45,235 nucleotides of DNA from Porogramme epimiltina. Lineage: Eukaryota; Basidiomycota; Agaricomycetes; Polyporales; Polyporaceae. The notes below the pieces were generated by a model, which saw nothing but the letters and a program-made list of their open reading frames with translations, had not been told where the DNA came from and did not search any database. Position numbers and translations under genes: made by a program. The stretch's first letter is position 1, and each line of letters starts with the position of its first letter. Positions 21,993-32,527 of the stretch are shown one piece after another. The stretch covers positions 1 to 45,235 of the forward strand of contig FTLJ01000796.1 in assembly GCA_900155495.1 (NCBI GenBank), written 5' to 3'.

Positions 21993-24620
21993 ATGGACGT
22001 GGACATGAAAGTCAAGGAGGAGGTGGACGACCGGAAGGATCGTGAGAGGGAGCGGGACAGGGACCGTGACGCAGATCGCGATAGGGACCGCGAACGTCGC
22101 GACCGCGACAAGGAGAGGGACCGCGAACGGGACCGCGACCGCGAGAGGGAGAGAGATCGTCGCGACCCTGGTGAGTGCATGGTTCGCAGTTGTCGAGAAA
22201 GATGCACGGTGCTTACTGACTCATCTAGCAGCGCGCAGTCGCAGGAGCGACCACTGGGAGCCCGACGACAGGCGCAACGGCGAGGTGAGCACCCATTTAT
22301 ACCCATATCCTTCCAAGTCCACAGGCTTACTGTACACGTTCAGCGTCGCGTCCGTCGCTCGCGGTCTCGTTCCCCTCGTTCGCGTTCGCGCTCCCGCCGT
22401 CGCTCAGGTTCCCCCCGCCGGCGGGCCAGACGCTCCCGCTCGCGCACCTCGCGCAGCAGGAGTCGCTCCCCGCGCTCGCGCAGCCGCGAACGCCGCGCGG
22501 GAGGGGAAAAGGGCGGCTCCGAGCCGTTCGCCCGTTCGCTCGGGGGGCCGATGAACGCGCCGCACGAAGAGGCGTCCGAGTTCGCCAAGCAGAGCAAGCG
22601 CGAGAACCGCGTCTACGTGGGCAACCTCAGCTACGACGTCAAGTACCGCGACCTGATGGAATTCATGCGGGGAGGTGGGTGGGGGATTCTTTTGGCGTCG
22701 GCGTCGTCCTTGGGAAGGCCGAGGTTCGGTTTCTTCGATATCGCCGCCGCGTTCGCGTTTCGGGAGAGGGGTGAGGCCGTGGCTCAGCGGGAGAGGCAGT
22801 GGATGCGGCAAGGGGTGAGGTCTGAGGCCAGGACGGAGGTGAATGAGGACAGGGTTAAGGCTGCCGAGGTTGAGGTCGCGGGAGGCAGTGTCAGCAGAGG
22901 CCGCGAGGAGAGCTGTGAACGTGAGGCGAGGTTGGGCCGTTCATGGCCACAGCGTCAGACGTGGCGTATACGCATGGAGAGGAGAGGTAGAGCCGGCTGT
23001 GGAGATCGGAATCAGGCCCTTCAACTCCAACACCGTACCGACGTCCTCCGCGGAATTTCTCGCCTTGCTGATGGAGTGGCGCGCTGAAGGATGGTTATTG
23101 ATGGGAGCTTTCTTTTTGGGTTTGGTTAGCTGGTGAGGTCCTGTTCGCCGAAGTCCTTGTTACCCCGACCGGGGTCTCCAAGGGTTGTGGGTAAGTGACA
23201 TTCGCCTATTGCTTACATGCCTTTACTGAACACTTCCCCCAGCATTGTTGAGTTTGCCTCGCCCGAAGATGCCCAACGGTCCATCAGGGAGTTGTCGGAG
23301 CAGCTCCTTCTCGGTCGCCCGGTATTCATTCGCGAGGTATGTGCAGCAGTGATTTTGCGTTCCTCGTCATGCTCACCGGCCACAGGACCGAGAGCACGAG
23401 TCGCGTTTCGGTGCTACTCCTGTGCCCGGGAAGATAGGGATGGCCATGGCCGGACAGGGTCTGCATGCGGCTCCCCCTCCGCGCCCCCCCTCCCACAACT
23501 ATTTCACCCAACAAAACCCCGGCAACCAACTTTACGTTGGAAACGTGAGTGATTCTTGATACCCCTCAGTAAAACAAGAACGATCTTTGACCTCTATTAC
23601 AGTTGCCGTACCAAGCCGGCTGGCAGGACCTGAAGGACTTGTTCCGCTCTGCTGGCAACATCATTCGCGCCGACATCAACATTGGTGCGGATGGTCGCCC
23701 CAAAGGGTCTGGTACCGTCATTTTCGAAACTGCGAAAGATGCCCAACAGGCCATCAGTGCGTCGTTCTTGCTCTTTCTTGGCCTACCACTACTAAGTTTT
23801 TATCCCTCAGGCATGTACAACGGCTTCGATTGGTATGGCCGCACACTCGAAGTGCGCGAGGACCGCTTCGCAGGCCTCACCGGCCCTGGTTCATACCGTG
23901 GTGGTATACGCGGCGGTCTTCGTGGCGCCCGGGGTAGCTACCGTGCGAGTGGAGTCCGTGGTGGCTTCCGTGGTGGTTACGCCGGCGGTCCTGGCGGGCG
24001 GGACTTCAGCCAGGACCTCTACGCGGACTACTCGGGTCCGGACCAGCAAGGAGGGATGCGTATGGGTGGCGGCTATGGCGGCGATGGGGCCTACGGCGGT
24101 GCGGCCTACGGCGGCGGCGGCGGCGGCGGCGGGTTCGAAGCTGAGCCGTCACAGCAGATCATGGTTCGCAACGTGAGTGCAACAGCTGTCCTTGGCGTCT
24201 GCTTCATCTGACTCTCCGTGCAGCTGCCGTGGTCCACCGCGAACGAAGATTTGGTCGAGCTGTTCGAGACGACAGGGACGGTCGAGTTGGCGGAGATCTT
24301 GTACGAAGGCTCGCGTTCGAAGGGTTGCGGTGTCGTTCAGTTCGCTCAGGTTGGCGAAGCCGAGACTGCTATTGGTGCGTTCTGCCTTGTGCGCCAGATG
24401 AGGATGACTGCCTGACATCGTCCCCTATCCCAGCGAAATTCCAGCAATACATGTATGGCGGGCGTCCGCTCGGTGAGCTATCCGTAGAACCCGGCTTCGT
24501 CGCGAGTCTGACTTCAATCTTGTCGCAGATGTTCGCTTCAACGATCGCTGGCACACGTTCTCTCCCGGCGCTGCTAAGGGTGGTCAGACCATGCCCATCC
24601 AGGCGGACGTTCCCATGTGA
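21993..24620 (+). CDS. Three-RRM SR/RGG RNA-binding protein (Gbp2/Hrb1-like)
   Basis: Eleven exons: 21993-22170, 22229-22284, 22344-22674, 23130-23190, 23243-23336, 23386-23544, 23603-23756, 23811-24172, 24224-24374, 24434-24472, 24529-24620; 558 residues. Parts in order: an acidic start; Arg-Asp/Arg-Glu dipeptide repeats; an RS domain (about residues 79-130); RRM1 from NRVYVGNLSYDV (about 165-240); RRM2 from NQLYVGNLPYQAGW (about 287-360); an RGG/Gly-rich linker (about 370-450); and RRM3 from QQIMVRNLPWSTAN (about 460-535). This is the layout of yeast Gbp2 and Hrb1, shuttling poly(A)-RNA-binding proteins that couple splicing quality control and mRNA export through THO. RNP1-like KGCGIVEF, KGSGTVIF and KGCGVVQF are present in the three RRMs. 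Intron 3 (22675-23129, 455 bases) lies inside RRM1 and is unusually long. The acceptor of exon 2 is a tandem TAGCAG, allowing a one-residue difference. Confidence 0.88.
22036..22168 (+). repeat. Degenerate repeat encoding Arg-Asp/Arg-Glu dipeptides
   Basis: Within exon 1 of the three-RRM gene, imperfect copies of CGCGAC, CGCGAA, AGGGAC and AGGGAG run for about 130 bases and encode alternating Arg with Asp or Glu. Synonymous variation between units shows selection for the peptide pattern and not a young DNA expansion. RD/RE tracts of this sort occur in splicing and export factors. Confidence 0.7.
24112..24133 (+). repeat. GGC triplet run (poly-Gly)
   Basis: About seven GGC codons in a row inside the Gly-rich linker before RRM3. 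Such pure triplet runs are prone to length change between strains. Confidence 0.6.
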
Positions 24621-25157
24621 ACACTGCGTTCCCGTTCCCTATCTTGCTCAACGCACCGTGTCGTTCTATCGAGCTATGAGCCGTGTCATGCTGTTTCCCT
24701 CGCTTATGATGTATCTGTACCTAAGATGCTGCTTCTTCGTCCGCCCCCCCCTCACCATTATTGTGCCCTTGATATTGTTGCAGTATCGTACTTCCGTAAA
24801 ATGTCAATACTCGTCCAAAATACGGCACACATGTGTGAGTTCGACAACTCTATTCTGCGCGACCGACGACGAGCCATAAGTGTACATGCTGGGCCATTCG
24901 GCGTGTATTTCTCGCTATAATGATCTACGTGTCGTGTGTACTGGTACAGAGCCTGGAGGATGCTCAAGGAGTCCAAAGTAAAGCAAATAACGAAGCTGAG
25001 AAGGGCGAGAGTAGCAAGGAAAAGGAGAGAAGGAGGCCAAAATACATCATCTATAAGCACGCAGTCCGCCCGTGAACGAAACTCCCGAAAGATACTACTA
25101 TATGGATACATGAGCCTGGGTCGGCCCTTATTGTCTTCTTCAACCTCCGTCCGGGTA
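24621..25157. other. Intergenic region between converging genes
   Basis: About 540 bases between the stop codons of the RRM gene and the TPS2 gene. AT content is higher than in the flanking exons, as expected for two facing 3' untranslated regions. No gene is supported. Confidence 0.45.
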
Positions 25158-28100
25158 TTACAAGTTGCTCGTCGGCGTCGGCTCGGGCTCGCCCTCCTCA
25201 GTGGGCGGAAGCACGTCGCGGACGAGGTGGAGCATATGTTCGACGACCTCCTCGGGAGTCGTGACGTGCCAGACGGCGAGCGTGCGCTTGCTGCTGTGGC
25301 CGACGGCGGTCGTGAAGACCGCATCGCGCTCGATAGCGAGCTTGACGGGCGCGTACTCCTTGCCGGGCGCGAGGAGCGTGACGGAGAGGGGCGGGTCGAG
25401 GGTGACGTGCGCGTCGGTGAGCGAGGGTGTGCGGTCCTGCGGGAAGAGGAGGAGCGCGCGGAACATGTCCTCGTCCGTCTTGTCGTCGCCCGCGCAGAAG
25501 ATGAACTCGGCGTCGGGGTGCGAGTAGAGGATGCGCTTGACGATCTCGCCCTTGTTGACGGCTAGCGGGCGGACTTCGAGGTTCTTTTTCCCGACGAGGA
25601 CTGTGGGCATAGGACCGTCAGCGAAAGTAGACATGGTCGCAAATGCAGGTGCTAACCTTCGATGGGGCGCTTACGCGCGAGGTTGTTCTCGAGGAGATCC
25701 TGGCATTGATGGCACTGGAAGAGTCTGTCGACAAGTTAGCATTGTATCGCGAGTAACACGTTGTCGCCGCGCTCACCCCCACTCCGGGTCCGCCGACCGG
25801 TAATGCCACGTGATCGAGCTCTTCTTGACCTCGATGTGACTGCCAGTGGTGCGCTCAGTGTAGTACTTGAAGATCTCAAGCACCTCCGTCATCCAGCTCA
25901 TGTCGAGCGACTCGGTGAAGTTGCTCCAGCCGGCTTCGCCAGGCTCGCGGATGAACCCGCCGTGCTCGGCGGACATGCCGAGATTCTTGATGTGCCCGAG
26001 GTGCTGCTCGAGGAACGCCTGGTCGCGGCCCGAGATGATGTACACGATGTTCTGAGGGTCTGCGGTGAGCGTCTCGAGGGCGAGGAGCGTGTCCTTGGAC
26101 GGGACCGCGGCGCTCGGGACCTTGACGATCGGCGTGAGCGTGCCGTCGTAGTCGAAGAGGAACAGCCGCTTCTGCGCCTTCATGTAGTGCCGCTCGAGCT
26201 CGCCCTTGGGCATGAACGGCGTCTGGCGCGCCATGTTCGAGCTCCCGAGGCGCTCGAGGAGCTTCTTCGCGAGCATCGCGGCCCATGTGTGCGACGTGTG
26301 GGTCGTGACGGTCTTGTAGAGCGCTTGGTGGCGGCGCAGCTTCTCGTCCTCTGGCATCGTCAGCCCGCGGTGCATCGCGGCTGCGACCTCCTGGAGACGC
26401 ATGCATCATCAGCGATGGTTATTACGACGAGAAGAAAGGGGACGCACGCTGAGATTCCACGGGTTGATCTGCATGGCGTCGTTCATGTTGCTCGAGATAC
26501 CCATGAACTCAGATAGGACAAGGGGACTCTTCTTCGTGCGCTCCTGAGCGATGACGAACTCCATCGAGGTCGTGTTCATGCCGTCCCGGAGGGGCGTGAT
26601 GACGCCGAGGTCGGCAACGGAGAGAAGAGCGTAGAACTCATCCTTCTTGATCGTTTGGTGACTATAGACAGATCAGTATACACAGAAGCGTCGGCACGAT
26701 GGCGGTTACTCACTAGTGGTGCACCGGGATGAAGTCGAGGGAGCCGTACTCGCCATTGATGTGCGCGACGAGCTCCGACACCTGGCGCTCAAGCTTCGGA
26801 GAGTCGGAGAGCGCGGGCGAGGTGACTTGAATGAGAACGACATTGCCGATCCACTGGGGGTAGTCCTGGAGCAGCTTCTCGAACGCGCGCAGCTTCTGGA
26901 CGACACCCTTGACAACGTCGAGCTTGTCCCGCCCAACGATGATCTTCTTGCCCTCGTACAGCGCACGGAGTGCCTCGAGCTTGGGCTGGATACCCGGGCG
27001 CAACCTGTTGCGCATGGTCAGCTCGTCATGTGTTAAGTCAAGGGGTCGACACAAGGTACTTACGTGTCTTTGGCGACCCGGTCCGCGTCCACGCCCACCG
27101 GGCAGTACCCGATGGCCGCAACGTGACCCTGCACATCGATGCCGCCGCGCGAGGTGACCTCGTACCCGCACACGCGGATGCACGACGACGTGAAGTGGCG
27201 AGAGTAGGAGTACGTCTGGAAGCAGATGAGATTTGCGCCGAGCATGCCATCGAGGATCTCGTTGCGGCGGGGGAGGCACCTGAAAACCTCGGAGCTCGGG
27301 AACGGCGTGTGGACGAAGAGGCCAACCGCGGCGTCCGGAAGCGCCTGACGGAGCAGCGACGGAACGAGGAGAAGGTGGTAGTCGTGAATCCAGATCAGGT
27401 CGCCGGGCCGGTACACTTCAGCGACGCGCTGAGCGAAGGAGGCGTTGACGGCGGAATAGGGGGCCCAGTAGGTGTCTGCTGATGCGTACTCCGTGGCCAC
27501 GTCTTGCCAGAGAAGGTAGTGGAAGAGTGGCCAAAGTGCTGTGAACGTTATCGCCGTCAGCGCTCCGAATATCAATCTGCAGCTCAATGAGGACGAGAGG
27601 AGGGAGATTTCAAGTGTTTCTGCCGAATTTAGACACAACCAGGTCCCATCGGGCAAGCAAGGTTCGAGCCACATCGGCCACGGCTGCCTTGGCCCCGCGA
27701 AGACGCGGCACAAGGCCCGCGGCAGTGCAATGGGTTGACCCAAGCGTCAAGACGTAAGAAGAATGTAGGCTCCAGAACGCAGGAAGCACTATGTCGTATC
27801 AGGCAAGCAAGAAGGCTCTCGCCGTGGGAAGGGGCGATAGCAAGATCGTCGTTTCCCATTCAGTAAAGGTAAGGGGAATCCTAGGCCCGGGATCATCCCG
27901 CTCCCGGTCCGAAGATTCTGCGAAACAGACTTTGTGCATGCACAGCGAAGACATAAAGATGGTCTAGACAGGTCCGATACGGACAGAACGACGAGCGCCG
28001 TAGAGAAAAGTTCGGATAAGGAAGGCGTGCACCTCCACGGAAGAGACGGGGCATGCGGAAGGGCGGGATAACGGAGAGCCACGGCGAAAGAAAGGGAAGA

Positions 28101-28785
28101 GGGAAGACAGGAACGAGATCAATACAAATGAGGGCGGGGACTCACTTTGTTTGCAGTAGCCATCGTAATGTCCGTGCGCGTCCTTATCGTCGAGCCAGAC
28201 GGGAACATAGCGGATGTCCTTGCACTCCTTGGGCTCATCGCGCGCACGATATCCCTCGAGGAGCGCCTCGAGCTCCTGGCGGTCTTCTTCCTTTATTGAC
28301 GAAGAGGGGACCTTGTTAGCTGTAGAGTCGAGAGAGCCGTCTGCGTTGGGGGTCGATGCGGCGGAGGCGGTTTCGATGTCGCCAGTCCAGCCGACGAAGA
28401 CTTGCTCGTGGGTGGTAGCGAGAGAGTCGATCCCGCTGACCATGGCTGAATGGCCGTACCGGGCATGTAGGGTCCATTGTGATGCGGGAGCAGCGCTTGA
28501 CGTTTCCGCTTGTTCGAACGACTGCTGCTGCTCGGAAGTGGGCGAGGGAGGGATGTCGGCGGCTTTGGCTGGGGGTGTCGCGGGAGGGCTTGGGATATCG
28601 GAGGGGCCAGAACGGCGAGAGAAGGCGCAGGTTACGGGGAGATAGTGGCATACGTGAATGATGCGCCCCGACAAAGAAACGTCCTTGTCGCGCAGGTCGG
28701 CCTCGAGCTTCTGCACTTGCGCACGGACATCCGCGAGGGACACGGAGCCGTCGCCGGGTTTACGGGGTTCTGCGAAGCTGTCCAT
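25158..28785 (-). CDS. TPS2: Trehalose-6-phosphate phosphatase with N-terminal synthase-like domain (Tps2 type)
   Basis: Complement of exons 28146-28785, 27064-27538, 26714-27004, 26448-26661, 25777-26390, 25657-25724 and 25158-25600; 914 residues, the usual size for fungal Tps2. The N-terminal half is a GT20 (trehalose-phosphate synthase) fold: GRIIHVCHYLP, then TLWPLFHYLLWQD, DLIWIHDYHLLLVP, KIIVGRDKLDVVKG and LGVITPLRDGMNTTSMEFV. The C-terminal half is a HAD phosphatase with the nucleophile motif LFLFDYDGTLTPI (about residue 620), ISGRD, and the late acidic motif CAGDDKTDEDMF. It converts trehalose-6-phosphate to trehalose in the cytosol, in complex with Tps1; in yeast the Tps2 synthase half is thought to be non-catalytic, and that cannot be settled here. 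Intron 1 (27539-28145) is 607 bases. Two AGGGG elements sit just upstream of the ATG. Confidence 0.9.
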
Positions 28786-29380
28786 AGCGGGTAGCGGATA
28801 GGATGGGTTGAGGAAAACGGGGACAGGAAAAGGGGGAAAGAGGGGGCAGTAGCGGAAGGACGGGTGGGCGGGTACGACCTTAAGTATTCGAGAGGAGGTG
28901 ATATCTTTGCGAATCTCTGCGCACTCTGCCCAATCCAGCAGCTTTGTCACGTGACTCGCGTCATAACCTTCTTCGGTAATATGGCCATTCTAGACCATCG
29001 CGTACTCACCACTGCGCTTCCCGCACGTTCATCCCCCAATCGATGATGTGGCCCGAACCCGCCCCATTTTTGCAGATCGCACGCATAGATACACACACTT
29101 AAGCGCACGTGTATAAATCTCTTGGAGGCACTACCAAGTCGTCTTCGGTCCACTCTGGAGCCTACTCCGGCTTGTTCCTCGCGATTGCGTCACACGCTAC
29201 GTATCCCTCGGTCTAGGCGTCTATCCCGTATGTTTCATGCAACTGTCTCACACAGGCGTATGTAGCTGAAAGAACACTCAGTATGGACTTTCTTCATCTG
29301 CGCTCGCTGAAACTAACGTGTCGTAGGTCTGCCGTCTGGGCCGCTTTTTCTTCCCTGAGGAAGACGCGAACACCAGCAGC
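28786..29380. other. Upstream region of TPS2
   Basis: About 600 bases. It holds the TPS2 promoter (minus strand) and a plus-strand TATA-like GTATAAAT at 29110-29117 beside a CACGTG-like GCACGTGT. The plus strand beyond it is open in a frame that splices into the doubtful gene at 29381. Confidence 0.4.
28831..28845. promoter_or_regulatory. Possible stress-response (STRE-like) elements upstream of TPS2
   Basis: AGGGG occurs at 28831-28835 and again at 28841-28845, about 50 bases upstream of the TPS2 start on the opposite strand. AGGGG/CCCCT is the core bound by Msn2/Msn4-type factors, and trehalose genes are classic targets in yeast. On the gene's own strand this is also just a C/T-rich leader, so the match may be compositional. 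Confidence 0.3.
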
Positions 29381-29630
29381 ATGCGTTTTCCTTACGTGTC
29401 CATGACTAGCAAGATATCTCAACGAACTCAGGTATTACTCCTATCGCACGCTCTCCGCCCGACCCCCTGCGTAACCCCATCAGCTCGCCGCCTCCCCATC
29501 GCGGCCATCTCTTCCAATCTCCCCGCCCTTCCTTGGGCGCATCAGGTCGCGCTCGCGGCGCCCGAGCTTCGAAGCAACGCGGTCCGACGGCGGTCCGTCG
29601 AGGAGCTCGTTACATCTGATTTATACGTAG
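29381..29630 (+). CDS. Possible small hypothetical gene
   Basis: Exons 29381-29431 and 29484-29630 give 65 residues from an ATG. The intron is a normal 52 bases and in phase. The same frame continues upstream without stop: exon 29327-29431 joins in phase across a 99-base intron (29228-29326, with a perfect CTAAC branch site and TAG acceptor) to an open stretch at about 29130-29227 reading PLWSLLRLVPRDC then YVSLGLGVYP. No ATG was found for that longer form. The product is basic and Ser-rich at its end with no family match. It may be a small real gene, a 5' incomplete model, or a chance frame; the TATA-like box at 29110 gives slight support. Confidence 0.25.
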
Positions 29631-30059
29631 TTTTTTCGGGGAAACGGTAAAACGCTTGCGCTCCGCCCCCAGATTTGGTCATCCGATGCGACGATCTCCC
29701 ACAATAGTATGCAGATGGATTGGGCTTGATCTGCTGTCGTTTTACCTCGATGATCCAATTGGGGCCTCGGGGAGACTCAGAACACACTTTCGCGGAAGCT
29801 CTACGTATCCACGCCGCTTTACGAGATGCCTGAAGGTTCTTCGGGTATGGGACCGGTCCTCCGAACCCCTTCTGGAGTGACACGGTCACGTGCAGGGCGC
29901 GTCATGTGTATCAAGATATCCTATTTTTCTCACTCCTATCATCAACAGAGACGAAGCCCTAGATATACGAAGGCATGAGGGAAATGTGTCTCTTCAAAAC
30001 GTTTATCGCAAATCTCGCTGTGCTGTATCCGAGTACCATAGCTTTCCATTTCTTGAATA
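29631..30059. other. Intergenic, nothing recognised
   Basis: About 430 bases without coherent coding signal. It should include the 3' untranslated region of Z2 on the minus strand. Confidence 0.4.
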
Positions 30060-30924
30060 TTAGTACCCCATGAAGGTAGGGATTTCCTCCCAGCCGTGGA
30101 CTAGCCGCACTTCATCTGGGTTTTCGAGGTCGCCTAGACCGGCTGTGCAATTACAGTGTCACCGATTCATTGATATTGTAACCCTTGAACCTTTTTCGAA
30201 CATCAGGCTCACCTATCTGGAGAGGTACGGCCAGAGGGCCAGCGGTAGCGCTGCTACTCGGTAGGAGGCGGTTGTTTGCTGTGTGGCGGCGAGCGTGGTC
30301 GATGCAAGTGCCGCCAATACATTTGGCGACGCACCGCGCGCACGGTCGGGCGGCATCGCACGGCTTTCTGGCCTCGTGGCAATTAACGCACTGAAGTTGA
30401 GTTGACGCCCAGTGGACGTGTGGACGTCAGTACGAAACTTCCGCACAGTCCGAGATGTAACGTTACTGTGAATATGTTCCGGTGACTTACCGCAACCTTG
30501 ACCCTCTTACGCTGCCTCTGAGGAGCTTGCGTCCTCTGTGCGGGGGCCGGGAGAATTTGGGAAGGGCCAATGATCATCGGGTGATCGCTTTCGGCGAGGT
30601 TTGTATTTGTTCGGGGAGACGGGTTGACAATGTTGTGGCCAGCCATTTCAACCTTACGCAGAAGTTCTTGATGAGTACGATGGTAAGAATTAGTGTGCAT
30701 AGACTATCCATGGATATATAGCACGCACCAATGTAGTCGGTGTAGGGCATAATAATGCATGGCTGTACATCGTGGGAGGGAAGTGAACCTGGCTGTGAAG
30801 CATCGGTCAGAGCCAGAATTAAGGCATTCCGGCCGATATATGCAGACTCAGGCTCAGAGTGGTGATAAGTTCCCTCTGCCTGAGCCTGACTGTCGGTCAT
30901 ATTCTGTGTAGAGTTCGCGGGCAT
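30060..30924 (-). CDS. Small Zn2Cys6 zinc-cluster protein (Z2)
   Basis: Complement of exons 30729-30924, 30491-30666, 30213-30390 and 30060-30142; 210 residues, all junctions GT-AG with phases 1, 0, 1. The zinc cluster starts exon 3: CVNCHEARKPC, RPCARC, then a final Cys eight residues on (Cys125, 128, 135, 141, 144, 153), preceded by the basic run QRQRKRVKVA. Cluster spacing and the RPCxRC core resemble the ERT1/AcuK branch of Gal4-type proteins, but the PAS domain of that branch is absent. Exon 1 ends in the motif CIIMPYTDYIELL shared with Z1 and Z3. The last exon encodes an acidic tail (LENPDEVRLVHGWEEIPTF). The ATG at 30922-30924 is the first in frame. It is probably a nuclear DNA-binding protein. 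Z3 lies 0.8 kb upstream in the same orientation, so a local duplication is likely. Confidence 0.72.
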
Positions 30925-31742
30925 TGAGACGATTCTTGGGGACGGGTGCACTGCGGTGTCTGATTATATATATGTACGTCGGGCTATAGAGTTCATAGTC
31001 TGGGGACGAGTGCGTGACTCTTTACCCAAAGGTTGGGGTGCACATTGAGAGAGAGTCTGCGCCCTGGCTCGAAGGTGCCACTGTGAATCGTTTGGAGAAG
31101 TTCACCATTCATGGAGTTGTCTCAGGGGAAGAATTAAGGGCGGCGACCACAACATTCACATCAGCAGGGGTTCTGGATATTTGGGTTATGAAGTTTGGCT
31201 TAATAATGGGTAAAGGATTTCTGCATTAGATCTATCTACGTGCGTCAAGGCCTCGGAGAATGCCAGGTGTTCGGTATAGACGCGGCTTCGGGGGGTGGAG
31301 CATCCACCGAAGCCTCGAGTGTGTTTAAGTTAGAACGCTAGAATTTACGACCCGCTGTCACACGTCCTTGATCGATCGGAACCCTGTTTGAACATCTCAA
31401 GTAGTGCATTCACAAACCCTCTTCATTCATTATAACGTCCCGTATGGGACCAGCCTGATGATTTTTCCGACAGAACATTCACGTTAACATCCCTGATCCC
31501 TGCTCACTGTAATGTACATGCAAGTAACCGCTCGTCTTGTGACACTGCTAGAATGACATGGTGAAAACATTAGAAGATGGTGGGGAATCCTTCCTCATAC
31601 AGATCACGCAAATTGCCCACGGGCTAAGGTGTACATGACCGATATGTCATCTACATGACACGGTAACAAGGCTGTGGACGTAGATAAAGCTATTTGTAAT
31701 AGAAGTACTTCGTTAGAATTTGAGCCTACATGAGCGACTTTG
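30925..31742. other. Region between tandem zinc-cluster genes
   Basis: About 820 bases separating Z2's start from Z3's stop. It contains the Z2 promoter: TATATATATG at about 30964-30973 lies 40 bases upstream of the Z2 ATG and may be its TATA box. An alternative last exon of Z3 (31604-31671, acceptor CCACAG) also falls here. Nothing else is supported. Confidence 0.45.
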
Positions 31743-32527
31743 TCACGCACCGGTTTGCATCGCCTGGTCACACCAACTGTCAGAAAAGCTCACGGCAGAC
31801 TGCGTCGTCCCGCGACTTCCAGCGTGTCTCATGCCGCTGGCGCTAATGTTTGACAGAGGCCTATGCCTGTGACGTGGTACGCGGTCGGCGCACGTCGCCC
31901 CAAGACCTTTCTTCGTGCAGCGCCCGCACGGGCGGCTTGCATCGCATGACTTGCGGTCCTCGTGACAATGTCCACACTAGAAGCAGATAAACATCAGAAC
32001 TCTGTCTGTTCGTGCTGCGGGATCTGTCATGGGCTGCTGGGCTCTGGGGGCGAGGCAGGGCCCCAGCCGGCGGGGTCTGGACAATAGATAGAGACTTACG
32101 GCAGCTCTGACTCTGCTCTTATGTTGTCCGGCGGATCCCTGCGAGCTTCCAGGAGTGTTTACGGGAGTCAACAGCGCCGACTGCGAGTGAGGTCGCTCTA
32201 CTTGGGTTTCGGTGGCCGGTACCTGGGAGGCACCACTCATCCCAAACACTGCTGCGTCCATGGCTTGGACGCGGCTCTGGAGGTCTGAAGCGTGGATCAG
32301 CGCGGGAACAACGTTCGACTGGGGGCCAAGCACGTACAGAGGTACTCCGAGTAGGGTATCACGATGAATCGATTGTCAGAGGGGTGATTTTGGGGGCTGT
32401 TCTCCGTCGTTGTCAAGGAAGGCGCGTGAGTATTGTGACGGTTCAGGGTGGGAAGTTCAACGTCGCAGGCTCCATTCGTCCCCTGAGTGTGTGGTAATAA
32501 CTCAATGAAGGGGGCTTGATAAGACAT
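31743..32527 (-). CDS. Small Zn2Cys6 zinc-cluster protein (Z3)
   Basis: Complement of exons 32338-32527, 32100-32284 and 31743-31976; 202 residues. The zinc cluster again begins its exon: CGHCHEDRKSC, RPCGRC, final Cys after eight residues (Cys126, 129, 136, 142, 145, 154), followed by DRVPRHRHRP, with QHKSRVRAA before it. Exon 1 ends in FIVIPYSEYLYLQSRV, matching the N-terminal motif of Z1 and Z2, and intron phases 1 and 0 are conserved. A GTGCGT donor at 31750 would replace the last two codons by a further exon at 31604-31671, which would restore the four-exon plan and the phase-1 third intron of Z1 and Z2; both endings keep the zinc cluster. The stretch between motif and cluster is Ser/Thr/Pro/Gln-rich. 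A nuclear regulator is the natural reading; targets are unknown. Confidence 0.7.

Noticed and set aside
21579..23087. A single 502-codon open frame through the RRM gene
   Set aside because: It reads exon 2 in the wrong frame and includes leader sequence with no homology; the spliced three-RRM model explains conserved sequence on both sides. Its run into intron 3 is kept as a finding.
25761..26516. 251-codon open frame on the plus strand
   Set aside because: It is antisense to TPS2 exon 5 and its flanks, which encode well-conserved phosphatase sequence; the antisense product is low-complexity and has no features.
27655..27672. GGTTCGAGCC, resembling a tRNA T-arm
   Set aside because: The flanking bases do not form the T stem and there is no A box upstream; it sits in a TPS2 intron.
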